From contig CAVUAA010000001.1 in the NCBI GenBank assembly GCA_963739345.1, positions 62,001 to 126,000 on the forward strand: 64,000 nt of DNA, in the 5' to 3' direction. A program made the position numbers and the translations under genes. The notes beneath the pieces are model-generated. The model saw nothing but the letters and a program-made list of their open reading frames with translations, made no database searches and had not been told where the DNA came from. This document shows, piece by piece, positions 35,176-43,839 of this stretch. This stretch comes from CAVUAA01 sp963739345 (GTDB lineage Bacteria; Chlamydiota; Chlamydiia; Chlamydiales; JAFEGQ01). The first letter of the stretch is position 1, and the number at the start of each line of letters is the position of its first letter.

Positions 35176-35335
35176 CTAGTACCCCATCCAGAAAGTTCTG
35201 ACAAGTTGAGCGCGGCTGACCTCCCAGATGCTTCGTTGCGCTGCTTCGGCAATGAACACATCGCCTCCATCGCGCGCCTCGCCTCTGGGGGTCGCGCCTT
35301 CTCAACTTCCCAGAACTTTCTGGATGGAGTACTAG
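35176..35335. repeat. 160-bp palindromic repeat, family 1 copy 2
   Basis: This is the reverse-orientation copy of 98-257, again bounded by CTAG on both sides and with about three base differences. It abuts the half family 2 repeat on the left, and on the right its terminal CTAG provides the TAG stop of the minus-strand LOG-family gene. Confidence 0.85.
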
Positions 35336-37446
35336 TCGAGGTTGGTGCAGAAGCCTGACATGTAGGTGGGGCCGGTGGGGCCGATGGGGAGGGTGCCGTT
35401 GAAGTAGCGGCGGTAGACGTCGAGCCCCTGCTCGCCATTTTGAACACAGTAGAAAGCGTTGGAGACCCACTCGGAGCCGGCGATGGTGCCCGATTTGAGG
35501 TTGCATTGGAAACGGGAGGTGATCTTCTGGGTCCAGTAGTCTGGGGAGCCGAAGAGGAGGATGGGGTGGGGAGGGCCGGTACCGGTCTTGCGGCGCACTT
35601 CTTCTAACGCATATTCAAAGTCAGTGCCGATGCCCCCCTGGAGAAAGAGGGGGAAGTCGAGGTGGAACTCGGCCTGCCGCTCGACAAGTTTGTCGAGGCG
35701 GTAGGTCATTTTTGCTTCGACGTAGGGGTTTTGCTGTTGCTCGTTGACGGTAGAACCGTCGCGGGGGCGGAAGTCGACGATGTTACCGCAGGAGAGGATT
35801 CCGAGCTCATTGGCGACTTTGTTGCCGATTTCCATGGCGCCGGGGCCGCCCCCTGTCACCATGGCGAGGTGGGTATCGGGGTTAAGGAGGGGGTGGTTGA
35901 CGGTGTGTTGGAGGTTGAGGAGGCCGGCGAGGAGCTTGTGGATCTCGGGCTCGAGGTCGCCTGCAATGAGGTTGGAGCCGTAGATGCCGAAGAAGGTGGC
36001 CCGTTGAAAGCGGTTCACTTTGTCGAGGGGGACAAACATGCCGCAATCTTTTCCAGGGCGGGTGACAAATCTGAGGATTTGGTCGGTTGCGCGGTCCACC
36101 CAGTAGACGGGGATGCCGTGGACGGAGAGGTCGGCGAGGAGGGCGCGGTCCTCTGAGGAGAAAAAGTCGCCGCCGCTGGCGGAGGGTTGGAGGAAGTAGA
36201 TCCCTTTGAGGGCCCGCTGGACGAAGTCGGCCAAAAGCATCCGCTTCATGAGGGGGGAGGGGAGGTAGCGGGTGAGGAGAACTCCTTGCGAGGTGATCTG
36301 CCCCTCTTCGATGGCGCGAAGAAAGGGGTAGGCGGCCTGTTTGTGGAGGTAGCGCTCCACCATGAGGGCTTGGCGGCTGGTGTGCATCTGGCCGGGGAAC
36401 TCCTCGCGCACCGGATCGCGAGCGATCCAGTCGTCGGGGGTGAGGGCGCGCATCTGGGTCCCTTTGACGACGAAGACGGCGGTCTGCTCGGGTCCTTTGG
36501 GAGCGGTCTCGAAGGCGGCGAAGAGTTGTTTGGGGTGGTCGAGGTCGGCTTGCAGCTGATCCCGGTCGGAGAAGAAGACGTGCTCGCGGTAGTGGCTCGA
36601 GGGTGTAGAACTCGAGGGGGATGTCGCTGATCTCCTGAAGGCCGGCGCCGTAGAGTTCGTAGACGTCTCCCGAGTGCTTGGTGTCAGGCTGGAGGATGCT
36701 TGCGCTTGTGTGGTGGAAACCTTGTGGGAGCAGCTCGTTGACGACGACGCCAAAGACGGTGCGGACGTGAAGGGGTGCGGTCTTGACAAGCAGGAGTTCG
36801 TCTTAAGCTGGACGGTACGGGGGGCCTTTGCAATCCACTGCTGGTGGAGAGAGAGGTATTCACGGATCCGCCGTCCCTCTTTCAAGGCGCGTGCGACGGC
36901 GGGGAGAAACCCTTGGATGCCCTCATCATATTCAATCCGCCCCTCGAGGAGGTTGAGGTAGGCGACTGTGCGGCCGTCAACCACCTCAAAGAGGAGGTCG
37001 GTCCCTTCGCGGCCCCCAAGAGAGAGGAGCGGTTCTCCCCACTGGTCTGAGCGACCAAACATCCGTTGCAGATAGTCGGGATCGCGCACCCGGCGGCGGC
37101 TGTCGGCGGCAAAGAGCTTGCCGATCGCCACCCCCTCTTCGAGGAGGGGGAGCATCTTCTTGCCCACCCCGCCCAGCGCCTGTAGGGTGAGCCGCACCTC
37201 GGCCACCCCTTTTTCCCGATCGAGCGCCAGCTCCTCGGTCACACTCTCAATTCCCACCTGGGCGAGAGTGCTCTTCAGGTTGAAAAAAATCCGCTCCGGC
37301 TCGATTTCAAACCCCTTGAAGGTGGGAGAGATTCCTTCTATACGTACGTCCGCATGCGCTTCTGTTTCACTCAAGTGTTTGAGAGCGATAATCTTGCCAT
37401 CTGGTGTGACCAGATCGTACGGGGCGTATGAGATGTAACTTTCCAC
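35332..37446 (-). CDS. LOG-family Rossmann protein with compensating frameshift pair
   Basis: A 704-codon reading frame. The C-terminal 175 residues have the LOG (lysine-decarboxylase-like) nucleotide-binding motifs MVTGGGPGAMEIGNKVANE (about 530-548) and LQGGIGTDFEYALEE (about 603-617, equivalent to PGGxGTxxE). LOG enzymes cleave phosphoribosyl groups from nucleotide monophosphates. The long N-terminal part is chlamydia-type and not recognised. About 36597-36785 is read in a wrong frame (a Ser/Pro/Thr-rich artefact); shifting frame gives LLLVKTAPLHVRTVFG and ELYGAGLQEISDIPLEFYTLE-like sequence that joins both sides. One indel at each end explains it. The stop codon is provided by the adjacent palindromic repeat. 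Confidence 0.65.
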   Translation of the reverse strand: MESYISYAPYDLVTPDGKIIALKHLSETEAHADVRIEGISPTFKGFEIEPERIFFNLKSTLAQVGIESVTEELALDREKGVAEVRLTLQALGGVGKKMLPLLEEGVAIGKLFAADSRRRVRDPDYLQRMFGRSDQWGEPLLSLGGREGTDLLFEVVDGRTVAYLNLLEGRIEYDEGIQGFLPAVARALKEGRRIREYLSLHQQWIAKAPRTVQLKTNSCLSRPHPFTSAPSLASSSTSCSHKVSTTQAQASSSLTPSTRETSTNSTAPAFRRSATSPSSSTPSSHYREHVFFSDRDQLQADLDHPKQLFAAFETAPKGPEQTAVFVVKGTQMRALTPDDWIARDPVREEFPGQMHTSRQALMVERYLHKQAAYPFLRAIEEGQITSQGVLLTRYLPSPLMKRMLLADFVQRALKGIYFLQPSASGGDFFSSEDRALLADLSVHGIPVYWVDRATDQILRFVTRPGKDCGMFVPLDKVNRFQRATFFGIYGSNLIAGDLEPEIHKLLAGLLNLQHTVNHPLLNPDTHLAMVTGGGPGAMEIGNKVANELGILSCGNIVDFRPRDGSTVNEQQQNPYVEAKMTYRLDKLVERQAEFHLDFPLFLQGGIGTDFEYALEEVRRKTGTGPPHPILLFGSPDYWTQKITSRFQCNLKSGTIAGSEWVSNAFYCVQNGEQGLDVYRRYFNGTLPIGPTGPTYMSGFCTNLD

Positions 37447-37512
37447 ACCTCATTCATTCCATCTATGAGCTCTTGAGTCAATAGGGAGTGATGAGCTAAA
37501 CTCGACAGTTCT

Positions 37513-38388
37513 ATGAAAATGAATCGTTCAATTGGCACCCATAATGGCCCCTTTCACGCTGACGAGGTGACGGCGTGTGCACTGTTGGCCGTCTGCGACC
37601 TGATCGATCCGGACAAGATTGTCCGCACTCGGGATCCAAACAAACTAGCCGAGTGCGAATTTGTCTGTGACGTCGGTGGCTTCTTTAATCCGGAAAAAAA
37701 ACAGTTTGATCATCATCAGGTGGATTACACCGGACCTTTAAGCAGCGCCGGAATGATCCTCCGCTATCTTCACGACCAGGGGAAGCTCTCCGACGCCGCC
37801 TTCTTCACTCTGAAAAACAACATTGTTGATGGAGTTGACGCCCACGACAATGGAAAGGACACCAGTGAGCGGGGAGTGTGCACCTTCTCGCACGTCATCG
37901 CAGGCATGGTTCCCGTCACCTATGACGCGACTGATGCAGAGATGGACGTAGCTTTCATGGAGGCTTTCGGATTTGTTCGGAGCCACCTCGAGCGGGTGCT
38001 CGCTCGGATTGACTACATCCAAAGCTGCCGCGAGGATGTGCGCATCGCGATGGAAGGGGAGGGGTCAGCCCTCATCTTCTCTCGCAAGCTCCCCTGGATC
38101 GAAAATTTCTTCTCGCTGGGCGGCAAAGAGCACCCGGCTACGTTTGTGATCATGCCGGGCGGTGACCACTGGAAGTTGCGGGGGATCCCTCCCGACCTAG
38201 AGCACCGGATGGGCGTCCGGATCCCACTGCCCAAGACCTGGGCCGGTCTGCTCAATGAAGAACTTGAAAAAGTATCCGGCATCAAGGGAGCCATCTTCTG
38301 TCACAAGGGGCGCTTCATCTCGGTCTGGGAGACCAAAGAGGCCGCCTTGGCCGCACTCGAGAAGGTGATCAATGGCGACGCTGTTTGA
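37513..38388 (+). CDS. MYG1 family (UPF0160) DHH-type protein
   Basis: A 291-aa protein of the MYG1/UPF0160 family (metal-dependent hydrolase, DHH-like; eukaryotic MYG1 is an exonuclease). Signatures are THNGPFHADEVTACALLAV, VCDVGGFFNPEKKQFDHHQ and VDGVDAHDNGKD. Its 3' end overlaps the HIT gene by 17 bp; this pair is also adjacent in Chlamydia. Divergent from the LOG-family gene. A second in-frame ATG six bases downstream is possible. Confidence 0.9.
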   Translation: MKMNRSIGTHNGPFHADEVTACALLAVCDLIDPDKIVRTRDPNKLAECEFVCDVGGFFNPEKKQFDHHQVDYTGPLSSAGMILRYLHDQGKLSDAAFFTLKNNIVDGVDAHDNGKDTSERGVCTFSHVIAGMVPVTYDATDAEMDVAFMEAFGFVRSHLERVLARIDYIQSCREDVRIAMEGEGSALIFSRKLPWIENFFSLGGKEHPATFVIMPGGDHWKLRGIPPDLEHRMGVRIPLPKTWAGLLNEELEKVSGIKGAIFCHKGRFISVWETKEAALAALEKVINGDAV

Positions 38389-38710
38389 GAAGATCATCGC
38401 AGGCGACCTGCCCGCCGAGAGGGTGTTCGAAAACGAGCACATCCTCGCCATCAAAGACATCTACCCCAAAGCCCCCGTCCACCTCCTCATCATCGTCAAG
38501 AAGGTGATTCCCGATCTCCAATCGCTGAAGCCAGAAGATTTTCATCTTCTCGGTGAGGTAGTGAAGGCAGCCCAACAGCTCGCTGCCGAGTTTGGTATTG
38601 AGAAGGGCTACCGACTGATCACCAACAACGGTGTTGCCGGCGGCCAGTCGATTTTCCACCTCCACTTTCATCTGGTCGGCGGCGGTTCTATCGTAGGATT
38701 TGTCGGCTGA
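38372..38710 (+). CDS. HIT family nucleotide-binding hydrolase (HinT-like)
   Basis: A 112-aa protein of the HIT superfamily, which hydrolyses adenosine 5'-phosphoramidates and related nucleotides. It shows FEKIIAGDLPAERVFE, PKAPVHLLIIVKKVI and the histidine triad IFHLHFHLVGG (His-x-His-x-His). Length is normal for HinT. It overlaps MYG1 and precedes the HEAT-repeat gene by 24 bp. Confidence 0.93.
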   Translation: MATLFEKIIAGDLPAERVFENEHILAIKDIYPKAPVHLLIIVKKVIPDLQSLKPEDFHLLGEVVKAAQQLAAEFGIEKGYRLITNNGVAGGQSIFHLHFHLVGGGSIVGFVG

Positions 38711-38734
38711 TCGCTGAAATGGTAGAGTGAATTC

Positions 38735-40414
38735 ATGCGTGTTCTCCTTCTTCTCTTGATCACCACCTCCCTGGCCGCCAACCCGGCTATCCGTCAAATT
38801 GAGGCGCACCAGCGGATCGGTGACTACACCCAGGCGATTGCTCTGGCCAAGGCAACTCTCGCCGTCGACCCCTCGGGGGAGGTGACCCGCGCCTACATCG
38901 TCGCCCTCGCTGCCGGCGCCGCTGACCTCGAAGCGATCGCCGCCTTCCACACTCACCAACACCTCCTCGAGGGGGACACAGACCTGATCGAGCTGGTCGC
39001 TTGGTCGGCCATCAACAGGGGAGCGATGGCCCAGGCGCAGCAGACCAAGATGGCCGCCATGATTGGCGCTGCCCTCACCCGCGATGCGGGCGCCGTTCCT
39101 ATTCTTCTTCGTAACATGCGGGGTAAAAGCGCCATCCTCCGCGCCATCGCTGCCCAGCTAAGTCCCAACTTGCGCGACGTCCCTCTCAAAGTCGAAATCG
39201 AGCACCTCATCAAAGACGATCCCCGCTGGGAAGTGCGCTGCGAGGCGATCCGCGCCGCCGGCAACCTCCACATGACCCACCTCCAGCCCTACCTGGAGAA
39301 AGTGATCGCCCACAGGCGTTCCTCCGCCGACGAGCAGGTGGCCGCCCTCGCCGCCATCGTCACCATGTGTGAAGAGGTGGAGCCCGATCACCTCCGCTTC
39401 CTCGCCACCCACAAGCGGGCCGGCCTCCGCCGCCTCGCCTGCGAGCTAGTCTCCAGCCTCGATCTCAATGAAACCGACCTCCTCCTCCCCCTCCTCCAAG
39501 ATAGCCGCCCCGACGTCCGCAAGCACGCCCTCACCGTCCTCACCCTCCAACAAACTCTCACAGCCGACGACGTCCGCCCCCTCCTCGACGACCACGATTG
39601 GACCGTCCGCACCACCGCCGCCTACTCCCTTACACTCATCGACACCGATGCTGGCCTCGAAGCTCTCCGCTGGCAGCTTCAGCAACGTCCTGAGCGGGCC
39701 CGCATCGCCGCTGCCGCCCTCGCCGTCACCGGCCACCGGGGCCTTGCCCTCATGCAGGAGACCCTCGCCACCCACCCCGACCCCTACGTCCGAGCAAACG
39801 TCGCCATCGGCCTCATCGGCCATCGCATCGACACCACCGCCGCCTCCGAGCAGCTCTACCAGCTCTTCGCTACCCACGCAGAGCGGTGGATGTGGGACAC
39901 CTCCGCCCACCCCCTCTTCAAAACCCTAGCTCCCAGCACCATTCGCTACGGCGGCCCCGTCCCCAACCTCCCCGAAGTGACCAACCAGATCACCCGCCTC
40001 GAGACCCTCGGCCTCCTCGCCATCGTTGAACACCCTAAGGCTCAAGCCGCCGTCAAGCAGTTTCTCGGCGAACAGACCTGGGGAGTCAGCGGCCTCGCCG
40101 CCATCACCCTCGTCGAAGAGGGCGATGACGCCTCTCTCGAGCTCATCCGCACCTGCCTCGACGACCCCGACGCAGGCATCCGCGTCCAAGCCGCCCTCGC
40201 CCTCGCCATCTGGGGCAAAGACCCCTCCGCCGTCTCCGTCCTCCTCGCCGAATACCCCCAAGCCCACCGCGAGCTCAAGATCAACATCCTCGAGGGTATC
40301 GCACAAGCTGGCGCTCCTGAAGCGATCGATTTCCTCATCACCATCCTCGACGACCCCTTCCCCACCCTCCGAATCTTCAGCGCCGCAGCCCTAATACATA
40401 CATTGAATAGCTAA
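38735..40414 (+). CDS. Exported HEAT-repeat protein
   Basis: A 559-aa protein with a signal-like N-terminus (MRVLLLLLITTSLAANP) and repeated helix pairs typical of HEAT/PBS-lyase-like repeats (DPRWEVRCEAIRAAGNL, DSRPDVRKHALTVLTL, DHDWTVRTTAAYSLTL, DPDAGIRVQAALALAIWG, DPFPTLRIFSAAALI). Such repeats serve as protein-binding scaffolds. DNA of this gene is strongly C-rich at third positions. It overlaps the M24 peptidase start by a base (TAATG), so the two are coupled. Confidence 0.8.
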   Translation: MRVLLLLLITTSLAANPAIRQIEAHQRIGDYTQAIALAKATLAVDPSGEVTRAYIVALAAGAADLEAIAAFHTHQHLLEGDTDLIELVAWSAINRGAMAQAQQTKMAAMIGAALTRDAGAVPILLRNMRGKSAILRAIAAQLSPNLRDVPLKVEIEHLIKDDPRWEVRCEAIRAAGNLHMTHLQPYLEKVIAHRRSSADEQVAALAAIVTMCEEVEPDHLRFLATHKRAGLRRLACELVSSLDLNETDLLLPLLQDSRPDVRKHALTVLTLQQTLTADDVRPLLDDHDWTVRTTAAYSLTLIDTDAGLEALRWQLQQRPERARIAAAALAVTGHRGLALMQETLATHPDPYVRANVAIGLIGHRIDTTAASEQLYQLFATHAERWMWDTSAHPLFKTLAPSTIRYGGPVPNLPEVTNQITRLETLGLLAIVEHPKAQAAVKQFLGEQTWGVSGLAAITLVEEGDDASLELIRTCLDDPDAGIRVQAALALAIWGKDPSAVSVLLAEYPQAHRELKINILEGIAQAGAPEAIDFLITILDDPFPTLRIFSAAALIHTLNS

Positions 40415-41511
40415 TGAATATTGACGGCTGGCTCCTCTTCGACTTCCGCGGCTCCAACCCCATCGCTCTGCGCAAGATGGGCCTCTCTCCAGACGCTCAC
40501 CTCACCCGCCGCCTCTTCTACTATATTCCCACCACTGGCGAGCCCACCAAACTCGTCCACCGGATCGAAGCGCACCACCTCGATCACCTCCCCGGCAAAA
40601 CCCTCACCTACGCCTCCTGGCGCGAGCTCGATGCTCACCTCGCCTCCATCCTCTCAGATGCCCGCACCATCGCCATGGAAGTGGACCCTGACATTCCCTA
40701 CATCTCCAACGTTGACGGTGGCACCCTAGACCGCATTCGCCGTCTTGGCCTCACCGTCGTCTCCTCAGCCCCCCTCATCCAAGAGCCCCTCACCCCCGCC
40801 CAAATCGAAACCCACCGGCAGGCCGCCCACCACCTTGTCGAGACCGTCCACCGCGCTCACCTCTTCATCCGCGACACCCTCCAATCCGGCAACACCCTCA
40901 CCGAGCTCGACGTCCAAGAGTTTCTCCTCGCCGAATTTGCCGCCCGCGACCTCATCACCGATCACCATCCCATCTGCGCCACCGGCCCCAATTCCGCCGA
41001 CCCTCACCACACACCCACCAACACCCCCATCGAAATAGGCGACCTCGTCCTCATTGACCTCTGGGGGAAACTCAACCAACCTCATTCCGTCTTCGCCGAC
41101 TTCACCCATGTCGCCGTCGCCGACAAAACCGCAACCCCCCTCCAAAATGAAGTCTTTTCCATCGTCGCAGCCGCCCGCGACGCCGCTATCAAACGGCTCC
41201 AAACCCCAGCTCAAGGTTTTGAAGGGGACCGCGCCGCGCGCGACGTCATAGAGAAGGCCGGCTACGGCGAACAGTTCATTCACCGCACCGGCCACAATAT
41301 TTCAGAAGAACTTCACGGCCCCGGCACCCACCTAGATGACTACGAGACCCACGATACCCGCCCCCTCCTCACCAACACCATCTGCTCCATCGAGCCCGGC
41401 ATCTATCTCCCGGGCCAGTTCGGCATCCGCCTCGAGTGCAACCTCATCCTCACTCCTACTGCCGAAGTGACCGGCGCTCCTCAATCCACCCTACCTACAC
41501 TCCTACGTTAG
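40414..41511 (+). CDS. M24 family metallopeptidase (Xaa-Pro peptidase)
   Basis: A 365-aa creatinase/aminopeptidase-fold enzyme that removes residues N-terminal to proline or cleaves X-Pro dipeptides. An N-terminal creatinase-like domain (about 1-125) precedes the catalytic domain. Metal ligands are visible: Asp in LVLIDLWG, Asp in VFADFTHVAV, His in RTGHNISEELHGPGTH, and Glu in SIEPGIYLPG and IRLECNLI. It ends tail to tail with the next minus-strand gene with a 17-bp overlap. Confidence 0.88.
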   Translation: MNIDGWLLFDFRGSNPIALRKMGLSPDAHLTRRLFYYIPTTGEPTKLVHRIEAHHLDHLPGKTLTYASWRELDAHLASILSDARTIAMEVDPDIPYISNVDGGTLDRIRRLGLTVVSSAPLIQEPLTPAQIETHRQAAHHLVETVHRAHLFIRDTLQSGNTLTELDVQEFLLAEFAARDLITDHHPICATGPNSADPHHTPTNTPIEIGDLVLIDLWGKLNQPHSVFADFTHVAVADKTATPLQNEVFSIVAAARDAAIKRLQTPAQGFEGDRAARDVIEKAGYGEQFIHRTGHNISEELHGPGTHLDDYETHDTRPLLTNTICSIEPGIYLPGQFGIRLECNLILTPTAEVTGAPQSTLPTLLR

Positions 41512-43762
41512 CCACGGCTGCCAGCGCGAAGCCAAAGGCTCCCTTACGCGCCTTCTCTAACTGTGTGATTTTTTTCTCGAGTTTGCTTGGGAGCTTTTGG
41601 AGCTTCTCTTTGCACTTCTCCTTGATCGCTTCACGCTTCACTATCTCGTCTTCGGTCAGCTTGCCAGTTTTGGTTTTGTGCTTGTCTGCCGCCCGTATCT
41701 TCTTGTAGCACTCCTGTCGAAGAATGACGATTTTGCCAGAGTTCTTACCCTCTTCTCTCGCTGTTTCGACTTCCTCCTCTGTGCTGGTCGACTTGTATAA
41801 GGCCTTAAGCTCTTTCTCTTTCTTTTTTAGGAGCTCAGCACTTCTGGCATCTTCAACTCCAATGAGTTTGCCGTCCTTCTCCCTGAGAACCCGCTTAAGG
41901 TCAAAGATTTCCTCCTCTAATTTTCTAAGCGACTCCGTCGAGACCGATTTACTGGCATGAGGGAAAAGCCTGCGCATCTGATCCGTCAGCTCCTTTACCT
42001 CTTTATCCATCTCCTCGGCTTCCTTGGTGCGCTTGTCGATCAAATCGGTATACGCCTGCTCCGCGTCCTCGCTCTTCTTTTGCTGCTTGAGCATTTTCTC
42101 TCCGTTGGCTTTCTTGGCCTCCTCGATTCCTTTTGCACAGGCTTCGATGGCTTTTTTCGCCTTTTGAGGGATGAGGTTGTTGGATAGAAGGAACTGACTC
42201 ACTTCATCGTTCGTCTGATATGAGAGGACGCAGTAGGAGAGGGCAATATTCTGAACAATCTTCCACTCTGGATTGATGCAGCCAAGCTCAATGGCGATGG
42301 CGTAGGTTTTCGGTAGGTCTGCCGCCACGCAACCCTTCAATTCCTGCTGCAGCTCAGTCTCGAGACCTTTCCACTCTTCCGGTTTGTAGGCCTCGTGCTT
42401 GAGCGCCCACCAGAATAGCTCGCGCTCGTTTTGCACGATGGTCGTGTAGCCCTGGTTCTCCCAACGGGCATCGAAGATGTTGCGAAGCTTGACGCCGGCG
42501 TCGGTAATCTTTGTTGCGTCGGATTTGGTGGTGATGTTGTTGACGTAGTAGTTGATCACGGCCTTTTTAAGGTCCTCGTCAGGAAGGAGCTTGTAGAAGT
42601 CGATCTCAAAGCGATCCAGGCCAGTGCAAGCGATCTGTTGCTTCACCGATTCTGTGTACTTCGACGTCGGCGCATCCTTCGGCCACCCGTGCTTTTCGAA
42701 GAATTTGCCAGCGGGCAGCATTTTCGCTTCCTCTTCGAAGTAGTTCGGCAGGCTCAGGTACTCCTTGAGCTGTGTGAACTCATAGGAATCCTTGAATATG
42801 CGGTAGCCGACCTCTTGCATCCAGACCAGGACAAAACCTCTCCCGAGATCCTCAGTCAGCATGAGATCACACGCCTTTTTCGCTCCGTCGTGTTTGCGAA
42901 GCGCGGCATAGTTCTGCCAGCTCTTCACTCCTGCCAGTTTCTGAGTGTTAGAAAGCTCGGTCCACGTCTCTTTGGTGAAGCCGAGCCCCTTGGGCACTTT
43001 TTTGTACTCAGTAAGGAAGCGTTCTTTGACGTAGGCCTCCTGCATTTCCTTCCGTATGTCTTTGTCAATGACGTATGCCAGACGGTCGCCTCCGTACGTT
43101 TCGATGAACTTGACCGGACCCTCTGTTTGAACAAATGCTTCCACTTCGCTGATAAACCGCTCAGCATCTTCTTGAGGGATCCAGTTTTTCCAAAACGGGA
43201 GCTCGCCGTGCTCGGCATAGAAGCCGTCTTTGCTGAGTAGGTAGTCTGACCCGCTGGCAGCCTCTTTCACAAGCGTTTTGATTTGCTTCTTAAAGGCTTC
43301 CGCTCCCCCTTTGTCCCATTTCCAGAACTGACTGCAGCCGAGCTCTTCGAACGAGGGTTTGAGCAGCGCCCAGATGTCCCCATTATTCAGGAACCCCCAC
43401 TCGTCGGCGTCGACCGCCGCATTGATCTCCGGGTATTTTTTCCCTTCCAGGGAGTGGAAGAAAGGCTTGGCGCCCCAGCTCTTGCGATTGGAGTCGGTGA
43501 GCCAAAACTGGTTGCGGGCGAAGAGGAACGCGCCTCCGCCAGTCACCACTCTGCTGGCCCACAGGGTTTGGTTGTAGGTGCGGAGGATATCGGTCGAGGT
43601 GCCGGTCAGGTGATAGTACTGATGATTGGCACGGTAGATGAGGTAACCACCTGCAGCAAGCGTTCCGACACCTACCCAACGCCAAAAGCTTAAGCTCGCT
43701 GCTTTCTCTTCCGGCAGTGACCGCTCTGCTTTCCAATCGAATGTCGCTGCTACCTTAACCAT
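41495..43762 (-). CDS. Large coiled-coil protein with N-terminal hydrophobic hairpin (Inc-like candidate)
   Basis: A 755-aa protein. Near residues 25-85 are two hydrophobic segments (FWRWVGVGTLAAGGYLIY and a second around ASRVVTGGGAFLFA) with a short loop, the bilobed arrangement of chlamydial inclusion membrane (Inc) proteins. The middle is globular, and the C-terminal about 200 residues are a highly charged Lys/Glu coiled coil (EAEEMDKEVKELTDQMRR, LLKKKEKELKALYKS). No enzyme motif is recognised. The start at 43762 follows GGAGG. It shares architecture, and a (Q)xWLT motif after the second segment, with the upstream 539-aa gene. Confidence 0.6.
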   Translation of the reverse strand: MVKVAATFDWKAERSLPEEKAASLSFWRWVGVGTLAAGGYLIYRANHQYYHLTGTSTDILRTYNQTLWASRVVTGGGAFLFARNQFWLTDSNRKSWGAKPFFHSLEGKKYPEINAAVDADEWGFLNNGDIWALLKPSFEELGCSQFWKWDKGGAEAFKKQIKTLVKEAASGSDYLLSKDGFYAEHGELPFWKNWIPQEDAERFISEVEAFVQTEGPVKFIETYGGDRLAYVIDKDIRKEMQEAYVKERFLTEYKKVPKGLGFTKETWTELSNTQKLAGVKSWQNYAALRKHDGAKKACDLMLTEDLGRGFVLVWMQEVGYRIFKDSYEFTQLKEYLSLPNYFEEEAKMLPAGKFFEKHGWPKDAPTSKYTESVKQQIACTGLDRFEIDFYKLLPDEDLKKAVINYYVNNITTKSDATKITDAGVKLRNIFDARWENQGYTTIVQNERELFWWALKHEAYKPEEWKGLETELQQELKGCVAADLPKTYAIAIELGCINPEWKIVQNIALSYCVLSYQTNDEVSQFLLSNNLIPQKAKKAIEACAKGIEEAKKANGEKMLKQQKKSEDAEQAYTDLIDKRTKEAEEMDKEVKELTDQMRRLFPHASKSVSTESLRKLEEEIFDLKRVLREKDGKLIGVEDARSAELLKKKEKELKALYKSTSTEEEVETAREEGKNSGKIVILRQECYKKIRAADKHKTKTGKLTEDEIVKREAIKEKCKEKLQKLPSKLEKKITQLEKARKGAFGFALAAVANVGV

Positions 43763-43839
43763 TTCATCCTCCACAAGTTGAATGTGAGGGCTAGGTTAAG
43801 CTGGACGACGAATTCTCATCCATCAAGCCGGAAATTTAT

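Noticed and set aside
39446..40394. Ser/Pro-rich and Gly/Glu-rich ORFs inside the HEAT-repeat gene
   Set aside because: Composition artefacts of strongly C-biased third positions; the HEAT repeats are clear in the annotated frame.
42431..43240. 269-aa plus-strand ORF inside the large coiled-coil gene
   Set aside because: Antisense shadow without a ribosome-binding site; the minus-strand frame is continuous over 2.2 kb.
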